From the NCBI GenBank assembly GCA_041862635.1, contig JBGVTO010000050.1, positions 1 through 15,763 on the forward strand: 15,763 nucleotides of DNA, in the 5' to 3' direction. Shown in pieces: positions 6,646 through 12,733 of this stretch. Position 1 is the first letter of the stretch. Each line of letters begins with the position of its first letter. The notes beneath the pieces are model-generated. The model was not told the origin of the DNA. It did not search any database and was given only the letters and a program-made list of their open reading frames with translations. The position numbers were made by a program, and so were the translations under genes. This DNA comes from NIOZ-UU13 sp041862635 (lineage in GTDB: Bacteria > Planctomycetota > Phycisphaerae > Sedimentisphaerales > Anaerobacaceae).

Positions 6646-7293
6646 TTACCACTCGGTGCTCAGCCTCGACGGTAGAGTGTTGCACATCCTTCTTATTATC
6701 CTTTGTGCTCGGTCAATCTCCTGAGTTGATAAAGGTAGGTCTTCAGCGCCACCCAACACTCCACCTGTAATGCCAATGCCACCGAATAATTCTTCTTCTT
6801 CGCTGCTAACAGAAGCACCGGCACCCCATAGACTTCCAAAATCTAAAAATCCTCCGGTTTTACCCGTACCACTGCCAAGCCACAGAATGCTGCTATCCTC
6901 GATATCTACCATCTTTGCCGAAATAAAGATTTCATCACCAAAGTGTGGCACATCGATGACAAGAACCGCAGGGACGTTTAGAATTTTCCCAGCCTCTGTG
7001 GCACCTGCCTTAGTTGTTAACTCTGAAGGCTGGAATCCCTGCTCCCTAAGCAATGCTGCGACAGTGGCCCGTTCTTTTGGTGCATAACCCTTCTTCAAGA
7101 GTTCCATCGCGAATAAATCAGCAATTTGATTTTTGGCTTGCTCGCTTCTCACAGCACCTTCAACAGCCACGATAGCAACCTTATCTACTGTGTTAAAGTT
7201 ATAACCGACCCTGGAGAAGCTTTGTCCTCGTCCCGAAGAGCAGCCGCCAGCAAAAAGAATAGCTATTACCAGTATATGAACAACGATTTTCAT
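6646..7293 (-). CDS. CsgG/LpoB-like lipoprotein of unknown role
   Basis: The 215-residue protein has a lipoprotein signal peptide with Cys18 (LFAGGC). The mature domain follows the CsgG-like plan: VDKVAIVAVEGAV, DLFAMELLKKGYAP, then VAALLREQGFQ, AGKILNVPAVLVIDV and FISAKMVDIEDSSILWLGSG. This fold is shared by CsgG, LpoB and TolB-N-like periplasmic proteins that assemble at the outer membrane. A glycine-rich insert follows (ELFGGIGITGGVLGG). The end is a helix with RAQRIIRRMCNTLPSR. A GGAGG ribosome binding site lies 8 bases before the ATG and a near-consensus promoter lies 50-80 bases upstream. It is separate from the lpoB cluster and is a second, divergent member of the same fold. It is transcribed alone. 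No secretion (curli) partner genes are visible. Confidence 0.72.
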   Translation of the reverse strand: MKIVVHILVIAILFAGGCSSGRGQSFSRVGYNFNTVDKVAIVAVEGAVRSEQAKNQIADLFAMELLKKGYAPKERATVAALLREQGFQPSELTTKAGATEAGKILNVPAVLVIDVPHFGDEIFISAKMVDIEDSSILWLGSGTGKTGGFLDFGSLWGAGASVSSEEEELFGGIGITGGVLGGAEDLPLSTQEIDRAQRIIRRMCNTLPSRLSTEW

Positions 7294-7344
7294 AGCCTAT
7301 ACCTCCGATAACAACAGATTTACTAACGAACCTTAAGGCACTTT

Positions 7345-7373
7345 AGTATAAAAGACTTATGTGAAATTGTCAA
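7345..7373 (-). promoter_or_regulatory. Near-consensus sigma70 promoter of the CsgG-like lipoprotein gene
   Basis: On the minus strand, TTGACA (7368-7373, perfect) is 17 bases from TATACT (7345-7350, 5 of 6). The predicted start near 7338 gives a leader of about 45 bases that contains the GGAGG ribosome binding site. Confidence 0.7.
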
Positions 7374-7654
7374 GCTTTATTTGTATCTCGACCGTATTCA
7401 TATCACGCTTTACAAAGAAAAAATTGCCTGACTTTCTCTTCTTCGGGGCTGTTTTACGGTACGCCCGGTTTGAAATCCTCCCGGCGGAAGTGAAACCCGC
7501 ATTTGATGGTCACAAAAGCCGATATTATTAACTTAGGACTACAGCCATACCCTTTTATCACTTATACCTCCCACTAATTAGGCTTGAGCTTATATTCAAT
7601 CGGTGCTGGATAGGTAGCAGGAACAAGCTTTCATGCAATGGCGGTTTAACGAAA
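7374..7654. other. Intergenic region with no recognised feature
   Basis: I see no open frame with coding character, no repeat shared with other spacers and no clear RNA fold in these 281 bases between the promoter of the CsgG-like gene and the hairpins downstream of the isomerase-like gene. Confidence 0.4.
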
Positions 7655-7716
7655 TAAAAAAAGGCCGAGCCCCCGCGGCTTGCTGACGCAAGTTAGCAGC
7701 GGGGGTCAGCCTTTTT
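7655..7716 (-). terminator. Strong intrinsic terminator hairpin, usable on both strands
   Basis: GGC-CGAG-CCCCCGC (7663-7676) pairs with GCGGGGG-TCA-GCC (7699-7711); an inner stem CTTGC/GCAAG (7679-7683 with 7688-7692) closes the loop. The stem is flanked by AAAAAAA on the left and TTTTT on the right, so both strands show a T tract after the stem. It lies downstream of the minus-strand isomerase-like gene, whose transcription it should end. Confidence 0.75.
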
Positions 7717-7720
7717 ATAC

Positions 7721-7756
7721 GGACCCCATTTTGCAAAAAATTGCGAAATGGGGACC
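7721..7756. terminator. Second long hairpin next to the terminator
   Basis: GGACCCCATTTTGC (7721-7734) pairs with GCGAAATGGGGACC (7743-7756) through 14 positions with one mismatch and one G-T wobble around an 8-base AAAAAATT loop. It is the first hairpin met by transcripts leaving the gene at 7815. It lacks a good T tract, so it may protect the 3' end or help termination. Confidence 0.5.
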
Positions 7757-7814
7757 TTTATAGTGTATCCACCTCCCAAACGAGGGGGGCAGCACTGATG
7801 GACTGCGGCCCGTT

Positions 7815-8615
7815 CTACATCGGATTATAGCCAACGTCCGCATAACTGGGTATTTTTCGAGGACGATTGGGCCATTTCAATACATCAAACAAATACTCGC
7901 TGGCCTGGCGTATCATCACATCCGGCATACATGGACACATCTCAAACGAACCAACTATATCATTGTCATATTCGCCTAAAACCTTTAGAAGATAATCCCA
8001 ATTTTCACGGGATATTCCGCCATGCAGGCCAGGTGGCTCGTGGTCGTCCGTTTGGCCGTAATTATCAGTCAAATGCAGATGGGACACTCTCGGGGCCAAA
8101 TCATCCACATATTCCTTAAAAGAATATTCACCATCCAGATTGGCATAACCGATGTCAAGGCAATATCGGACGGATTCGAATTTCTCACCGACCTTCTTGA
8201 GCAACGGCAACCGGCCTGTTTCGAGGCACAATTTGACGTCGTTCTCCTCGGCCATTTTCACTACCTCGGCAGCAAAATTACAGCCGTTAAACTCCGGAAC
8301 GTCGGGAATGCCAATATTTTGCAAATCAGTTACAATATTTGCGCCAAGCAGCTTGGCACATTCGATTTGTTCGTGCCATTGCTCTAACGTTGGGCTGTCA
8401 CCGCGGGAGCGCATCGCCACTAACATATCATTGGTAGCGGAAGCAAGCCTGGTCCAATTACGCCTCTGGTAACGACAATCACTCTGTCCCTTGATATTGG
8501 GCCATAACTCTATGCCGAAGCCCAGCGCCCTCAAGAATTGGCACTCCTGCTCAAAAGACAGAGGGTGCTCACGACCCCAAAATACCATTGTAGAAACTGC
8601 ATACCTAATTTGCAT
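7815..8615 (-). CDS. Sugar phosphate isomerase/epimerase-like protein (xylose isomerase-like TIM barrel)
   Basis: The 266-residue protein matches the length and motif order of the AP-endonuclease-2/xylose-isomerase-like TIM barrel family. Visible candidate metal ligands and catalytic residues are: E36 in GIELWPN, E132 in LCLETG, D154 in CLDIGYANL, H179 and H181 in SHLHLTDNYG, the DDHEPPGLHGG loop (H192, H198), and E225 in GSFEMCP. Such proteins usually bind a divalent metal and isomerise or epimerise keto-sugars or inositols; the substrate cannot be told from the sequence. No signal peptide is present, so it is cytoplasmic. GGAG lies 8 bases before the ATG. It is monocistronic, with two hairpins downstream and a repeat-rich region upstream. 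A weak promoter candidate (TTGTCT-17-TTTATC, minus strand) lies close upstream. Confidence 0.85.
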   Translation of the reverse strand: MQIRYAVSTMVFWGREHPLSFEQECQFLRALGFGIELWPNIKGQSDCRYQRRNWTRLASATNDMLVAMRSRGDSPTLEQWHEQIECAKLLGANIVTDLQNIGIPDVPEFNGCNFAAEVVKMAEENDVKLCLETGRLPLLKKVGEKFESVRYCLDIGYANLDGEYSFKEYVDDLAPRVSHLHLTDNYGQTDDHEPPGLHGGISRENWDYLLKVLGEYDNDIVGSFEMCPCMPDVMIRQASEYLFDVLKWPNRPRKIPSYADVGYNPM

Positions 8616-8768
8616 TGTGCTTTCTCCATCTCTGCGGATAAACGCGTCCTTCGATATACAGACAATACTATTATCGAATAAAAAAGGGTGTATATTAACA
8701 GTTTCTTGAAAATTTCTCGTGCCGCATATTGGTTTCGCAATGGAATAGGAACATTTTTTTGCCTTTGA

Positions 8769-9102
8769 AATTGGGTTTGTTTGGGTTTGTTTTTTTGGAG
8801 CCGGAAGGCGGTTTCATTTTCATAATCCTTTGTGAAAAGTGAGTTTGCGCTCATTTTGGGCTTTACGGAAATTGGGTTTGAATTGGGTTTGTTATTTCGG
8901 ATTGCGAAAATGTTGTTTCTTTCATAATCCTTTGTAAATACACACTTTGCATCAATTTTACACTTTCGGCAATTGGGTTTGATTGGGTTTGAATTGGGTT
9001 TGTTTTCACCAAGTGTCCAATTGTGTTTATTTTCATAAGCCTTTGTTGAAAAGATACTTACATTCATTTGCAATCCGCCTACGGCGGACAAGATTGGGTT
9101 TG
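8769..9102. repeat. Interspersed array of ATTGGGTTTG (CAAACCCAAT) repeats
   Basis: ATTGGGTTTG occurs at 8770-8779 (followed by a TTTGGGTTTG variant), 8871-8880, 8882-8891, 8972-8981, 8982-8991, 8993-9002 and 9093-9102. The clusters of one to three copies are spaced about 90-110 bases. Between them sits a second conserved block, CATAATCCTTTGT (8821-8833, 8923-8935) and CATAAGCCTTTGT (9034-9046). The whole is thus a higher-order repeat of about 100-110 bases with three partial units. Open frames on the minus strand through it (8531-9091 and 9033-9272) read as NKPN-SNPI-like peptides, an effect of the repeat, not a protein. It lies upstream of the isomerase-like gene. Confidence 0.75.
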
Positions 9103-9640
9103 TTTTGCATAAAAAGGGCTGATTTGTAGAGGATTCTCGACAGATGTAGAGGACGGAATGCCAAATGATTATTGATTATTGATAAATGACTATTGGTTTT
9201 TGACTGTATCATCATATTGGGTAAGGAGTTATCTGGTAGTCTGAAATACGAAATCCTAAGCCATCGACCCATTCGACTACTCCTTCGGCTGCGCTCAGGG
9301 CTTCGGCTTTTTCAGGGCAGTTTGCGCTCAGGACAAGTTTAGAGTTTAGGATTTAGTATTTGACTTCTTTTTGCCGGAGGCGAAAAAGTAGCGCCTCTAT
9401 AATTAGAGCTACCTGCACTTTTGATGCGAAAAAAGTACTCGAATATCGATTCGTGATTCTCGTAAATTGTTTTGGCAGAATAAGTTATAAATTTTTTAAA
9501 AATTTTGATTTTTGTTCTGAGGTATCAGCGTTTTTGATTGATTTTTCGACAGTATCTTACCTAAACTAACGCGCCAAAGACTATTGCCACAGAGGACACA
9601 GAGAAATAATTAATAGGCATGTAAGGTGCAATATTTTGCA
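9103..9640. other. Repeat-rich spacer without genes
   Basis: Positions 9281-9340 contain reverse-oriented pieces of the CCTGAGC repeat family (CCTTCGGCTGCGCTCAGGG and TTTGCGCTCAGGACAAG). Around 9365-9390 an imperfect hairpin joins CTTTTTGCC to GGCGAAAAAG. At 9587-9606 lies GCCACAGAGGACACAGAGAA, a string I remember as a common intergenic repeat in environmental genomes. A short plus-strand frame (9360-9569) crosses this region but shows no domain and no RBS. Confidence 0.5.
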
Positions 9641-9725
9641 CAACTTTTCTTGGGCAACATAAACTGAAGAGAGTTTTCTTGGCCAGAAATTTAATAGGAT
9701 GTTAAGATGTTTTAATTATTTTCTG

Positions 9726-9754
9726 TTGACTTCAATTCAATCTTCAATTAAAAG
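9726..9754 (+). promoter_or_regulatory. Predicted promoter of the three-gene nucleotidyltransferase cassette
   Basis: TTGACT (9726-9731) and TAAAAG (9749-9754) are separated by 17 bases; the -35 matches 5 of 6 and the -10 matches 4 of 6. Transcription would start near 9761, giving a leader of about 84 bases to the ATG at 9845 or an almost leaderless message if the ATG at 9767 is used. Confidence 0.45.
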
Positions 9755-9844
9755 CTGAGTTGTTGGATGTGCATTTGCACAAAAATTAGGGAGCGTACGA
9801 CGTACACAAGGAATATAGGCTGCATTTTTGACTTCTTTGCTATA

Positions 9845-10903
9845 ATGCACGTAGACATAGAATATGCGCGAACAAGTTTAGGTATTGAACTACCTGCTTT
9901 ACATAAGGCTGCGCAGCAATCTGACGAGGCCTTAGATAATTATAGGGGATTCTTGCAGGAAATCCTTGAAAGGATTGCCAAAGAGAGAGAGCCAGAGGAG
10001 TTGAGCAAAGTAGACGTGGTTGTACTTGGCTCGATTGCCAGGAGAGAAAGCACTCCATATTCAGATTGTGATTATTATGTCTTGCAGAATGCTGCTTCAC
10101 CAGAAACAACACGAGAGTTGAGTTTTGCTGCCGAAAAGGGACGTGAGGCGCTTCATTATAAGCAGCCAGGAGCGCGAGGTACGTTCGGCGAAATTGTGAT
10201 AGCAGCCGATCTTTATGAATGGATTGGTCTTGAAGTTGACTCAAACGCTAACATGACACACCGTCTGCTTCTCTTGACCGAATCTGAACCGGTAACTAAA
10301 GGGAAGACGCACCGAGAAGTCATAGGAAAGATTCTACGTAGGTATTGCGCGGACTACTTACAGCCTAATAGAAAGGAAAACAGCCCCGCCCAAGTCCCGC
10401 GCTATCTGCTTAATGATTTGGTGCGTTTCTGGAGGACTATGGCAGTAGATTTTGGGACGAAGCGTTGGCGAACCACAAAGGACGATTCGTATCTCAGGCT
10501 TGCAAAGTTAACGATAAGTCGCAAGATATTGTTCGCAGGACCTTTGGCCACTCTTCTCTTGGCTCCAGAAAAGGCTGAGAGTAACCTCGAGCTTGTTTCA
10601 TATCTTGAAAAATCTTTTGACAAGCCACCCCTGGCGCAGATAGCAAGCACATTGGACATGTTGTCGGATAGTTCAAAGGATGCTTTGAGAAATCTGTTGA
10701 CTAATTATGACGATTTCATAAAACTTCTTTCTTTAGGAGACGTAAGAGAAGTATTAGGAGGTGTTAAGGGGAATGAAGATAAGCGTGATGATATGTGGGC
10801 GAAATGTAAGGATATAGCAGAAGTGGTTCAGAGAAGCTTGGAAATGATTTTTTATAATGACAAGCTATTTAAAGAAAATATACAGACATATGGAGTGTTT
10901 TAG
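9845..10903 (+). CDS. Nucleotidyltransferase of the GlnD/DUF294-like type, first gene of a three-gene cassette
   Basis: The 352-residue protein has a helical N-terminus (1-55) and a DNA-polymerase-beta-type nucleotidyltransferase core, VVVLGSIARRESTPYSDCDYYVL, with G62-S63 and metal-binding D74 and D76. A third acidic residue may be E116 or D122. The C-terminal 190 residues are helical and contain a distinctive block, RYLLNDLVRFWRTMAVDFG, then LRLAKLTISRKILFAG. The core resembles GlnD and DUF294 enzymes, which transfer nucleotides to proteins or small molecules, rather than canonical CBASS cyclases; the acceptor is unknown. The frame is open upstream to ATG 9767, which would add 26 residues without domain character. 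I prefer 9845, but neither has a good Shine-Dalgarno sequence. The next gene follows after 17 bases with a strong RBS. The setting in repeat-rich DNA suggests an accessory module. Confidence 0.75.
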   Translation: MHVDIEYARTSLGIELPALHKAAQQSDEALDNYRGFLQEILERIAKEREPEELSKVDVVVLGSIARRESTPYSDCDYYVLQNAASPETTRELSFAAEKGREALHYKQPGARGTFGEIVIAADLYEWIGLEVDSNANMTHRLLLLTESEPVTKGKTHREVIGKILRRYCADYLQPNRKENSPAQVPRYLLNDLVRFWRTMAVDFGTKRWRTTKDDSYLRLAKLTISRKILFAGPLATLLLAPEKAESNLELVSYLEKSFDKPPLAQIASTLDMLSDSSKDALRNLLTNYDDFIKLLSLGDVREVLGGVKGNEDKRDDMWAKCKDIAEVVQRSLEMIFYNDKLFKENIQTYGVF

Positions 10904-10920
10904 AAAGGAGGCCATAGAAA

Positions 10921-11277
10921 ATGGTTCATTTAAGTGAGTTTGCTTCTTCACTAAAAGAGACGCCGGAAATCAGCCCGACTATGGAGAGATGGCTATACGG
11001 AACTAGAGAACTAGAGCGGGCGCTTTCAAAGCAGGTGATTTTTCTCTGTCGTTGCTTTGATACAATACCAGAGCAGCATTTAACCGCCTATGCAGGTTTG
11101 CTGCTAGAAGCTCTAAGAAATGGGGACTTAGAGAGTGAATTTCTTAGCTCTGCGTATATTAACAGATACATTCTCAGTTTCTTAGAGCGGCTTGAAAGTT
11201 TGGAAGGCGATGAAGGAAAAAATAAGGCGGCCTCAATACTTGAGGCAATTAGGGAAAAATCTCAAAACTATGATTAG
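10921..11277 (+). CDS. Small helical hypothetical protein, middle gene of the cassette
   Basis: The 118-residue product is predicted almost fully helical (for example TRELERALSKQVIFLCRCFD, then LTAYAGLLLEALRNGDLESE and INRYILSFLERLESLEG). It has no signal peptide or membrane segment and no visible catalytic motif. The ATG follows a strong AGGAGG site by 9 bases. Its TAG stop is directly adjacent to the GTG start of the next gene, so the two are probably translationally coupled. A role as partner, inhibitor or adaptor between the nucleotidyltransferase and the downstream enzyme is plausible but unproven. I do not recognise the family. Confidence 0.7.
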   Translation: MVHLSEFASSLKETPEISPTMERWLYGTRELERALSKQVIFLCRCFDTIPEQHLTAYAGLLLEALRNGDLESEFLSSAYINRYILSFLERLESLEGDEGKNKAASILEAIREKSQNYD

Positions 11278-11697
11278 GTGCTGGATTTGTCATATATCCC
11301 CCATTATGAGAGAGGCCCTTGCACAGTGAAGTTCTTCGTTTCTGGAAAACTGGGTTTGGAAGAAAGCGCCAGGGAAGCAATGAATGCCCTGCGGAATGCA
11401 GGGCATCAGATCACTTTCGATTGGACTTCTATTGGGCACCTTAGACCTTACGACGAGAATATACTCGCTTGCCGAGAAGCGGCGGTTCGAGAGTGCAACG
11501 GCGTCAAAGAGGCGAACGTGCTTGTTATCATCGCACACAACGAGGGCGTAGGGATGTACGTAGAACTTGGCATAGCAATAGCCGTAGGAATACCCGTTCG
11601 CGTAGTCACAAGTGAAGAAAGCCCGTCAGTGTTTTTTCATCATCCTCTTGTCAAAAAAGTAAACAGTATTAGGGAGGTCATTGCGGAGTTTTCCTGA
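11278..11697 (+). CDS. Nucleoside 2-deoxyribosyltransferase-like protein, last gene of the cassette
   Basis: The 139-residue protein has a Rossmann-like layout. It opens with a first strand and loop VKFFVSGKLGLEES, a helix, then HQITFDWTS, an acidic region and a central strand VLVIIAHNEGVGMYVELGIA. E96 sits where nucleoside 2-deoxyribosyltransferases carry their nucleophilic Glu (pattern G-x-x-x-E-x-G-x-A). It ends with IPVRVVTSEESPSVFFHHPL and a C-terminal helix. Members of this superfamily cleave N-glycosidic bonds of nucleosides or nucleotides, and relatives include TIR and SLOG domains in conflict systems. Substrate and direction are unknown. The start is GTG at 11278, abutting the previous stop; the Shine-Dalgarno sequence is weak, consistent with coupling. 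No terminator with a T tract is evident. An 8-bp inverted repeat TATTCTCA/TGAGAATA (11702-11709, 11768-11775) follows the stop. Confidence 0.7.
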   Translation: MLDLSYIPHYERGPCTVKFFVSGKLGLEESAREAMNALRNAGHQITFDWTSIGHLRPYDENILACREAAVRECNGVKEANVLVIIAHNEGVGMYVELGIAIAVGIPVRVVTSEESPSVFFHHPLVKKVNSIREVIAEFS

Positions 11698-11943
11698 ACA
11701 GTATTCTCATCCGTCGACGTTTAGTATTTACAATCTAAGTGCAAATTCTGTGCTCGACCAAGTCTATTGAGAATAGTTTCGTGAAATCTGAGAACACCAT
11801 ACAAATTTTTTTGAGATTGTGTCGTCGAGGGATTAGCACGTCGGAGGGTAACTAGGGACAAACACAATATTTCAACGTTGTTAGACAGTTCCGTCTAAAA
11901 TTCATCGAGCATTTTTAGGCAGAATCTGTAGGTCATACCGGCG

Positions 11944-12258
11944 ATGAAGAACAAAGCATTCCTCAAAGCTACGGAGGGCAGGGGGGGCTTCGATAGTCAA
12001 TTGGTTAATTGGTGAGTGATTAATTAGGGGATTAGAGAATTAGAGAATGGGTTAATTGCCCCGACAGTGCCGACGTTGGAGGACAAAGCAATCCTCGTGT
12101 GGGCACCCCCGCCCAGAGAACCCATGCTTCGCCAAGGCTTCGCAGGGCAAGCAAACCCAGGTGAAACCCTTCCCTTCGATTACGCTCAGGTTAAACTCAA
12201 TGCGCTACCCCCTTCGCTAAAGCTACGGAGGGCAGGCAACCCCCGACAGTGCCGGGGG
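11944..12258. repeat. Mosaic of short dispersed repeats between the cassette and rpmE
   Basis: Several repeat families meet here. AAAGCTACGGAGGGCAGG occurs at 11965-11982 and again at 12219-12236. GAAGAACAAAGCATTCCTC (11944-11962) and GGAGGACAAAGCAATCCTC (12077-12095) match at most positions. CCCCGACAGTGCCG occurs as a perfect 14-base direct repeat at 12059-12072 and 12241-12254. ATTAGAGA is tandemly repeated near 12030-12046. A hairpin CCCCCG/CGGGGG (12240-12245, 12253-12258) overlaps the last direct repeat. A 73-residue frame running through this region is a by-product of the repeats. Confidence 0.65.
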
Positions 12259-12284
12259 CTAAAAATAAAAACGAAAAAATTTTG

Positions 12285-12312
12285 TTGAAATGTGCATCAA
12301 TGTTGTTAAAAT
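12285..12312 (+). promoter_or_regulatory. Predicted promoter of rpmE
   Basis: TTGAAA (12285-12290) and TAAAAT (12307-12312) are separated by 16 bases. The expected start near 12319 leaves a leader of about 33 bases. The promoter follows immediately after the repeat mosaic. Confidence 0.55.
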
Positions 12313-12351
12313 GTCGATTTAAAGGTATTTCGGGGGGCACTGTAGGTAGTT

Positions 12352-12585
12352 ATGAAAAAAGATATACATCCAAAATACGATAAAGTGATGGTTCACTGCG
12401 GCTGTGGCAATACATTCGAGACCAGCAGCACGGCAAAAGAAATCCACGCAGAGATATGCTCGATGTGCCATCCGTTCTACACGGGCAAGCAGAAATACGT
12501 CGATACTGCCGGCCGAATCGAACGGTTCCAAAAGAAATACGGCACAAGCTACATCAAGAAGACCAAAAAAGACCAACAGCAATAG
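12352..12585 (+). CDS. rpmE: Large-subunit ribosomal protein bL31
   Basis: The 77-residue protein is a full-length bL31: MKKDIHPKYDKVMVHCGCGN at the start, then TFETSSTAKEIHAEICSMCH, PFYTGKQKYVDTAGRIERFQ and a basic tail. C16, C18, C36 and C39 form the zinc-binding set, so this is the zinc-containing (C+) paralogue, not the zinc-free type made under zinc starvation. It is a component of the 50S subunit near the central protuberance and contributes to intersubunit bridging. A GTAGGT-type ribosome binding site lies just before the ATG. It has a good promoter and a strong terminator, so it is monocistronic, followed by prfA, an order found in many bacteria. Confidence 0.97.
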   Translation: MKKDIHPKYDKVMVHCGCGNTFETSSTAKEIHAEICSMCHPFYTGKQKYVDTAGRIERFQKKYGTSYIKKTKKDQQQ

Positions 12586-12609
12586 CTTATTATACAGGTT
12601 ACAATTCGG

Positions 12610-12646
12610 GCTCCCATTCTGAATAAAATCAGGATGGGGGCTTTTT
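12610..12646 (+). terminator. Intrinsic terminator of rpmE
   Basis: GCTCCCATTCTGA (12610-12622) pairs with TCAGGATGGGGGC (12629-12641) over 13 positions, with two G-T wobbles and a 6-base AT loop. TTTTT follows at 12642-12646. It lies 24 bases after the rpmE stop. Confidence 0.85.
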
Positions 12647-12733
12647 GTTCATAGTACATTGTGCATAATACGAATATCGAATTTCGAACAGGAAATTTCC
12701 TGGAACGAGAGAAGATTTGCGAGATACATATTT

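Noticed and set aside
8769..9102. CRISPR array
   Set aside because: Repeat units are short (10 bases), clustered and irregular, the spacers themselves are partly conserved, and no cas genes are present.
8531..9272. Minus-strand open frames (186 and 79 residues) rich in NKPN and SNP
   Set aside because: They arise from translating the CAAACCCAAT repeat array and partly overlap the start of the isomerase-like gene on the same strand in another frame; no domain and no RBS.
9840..10244. 134-residue minus-strand frame opposite the nucleotidyltransferase
   Set aside because: Antisense to a gene with intact G-S and D-x-D motifs; no domain of its own.
9845..11697. Canonical CBASS operon
   Set aside because: The nucleotidyltransferase core resembles GlnD/DUF294-like enzymes rather than CD-NTases, and no recognised CBASS effector or Cap2/Cap3 gene is present.
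12067..12288. 73-residue plus-strand frame
   Set aside because: It runs through dispersed repeats (CTACGGAGGGCAGG, CCCCGACAGTGCCG); the composition is proline/arginine rich and looks non-coding, and it overlaps the rpmE promoter.
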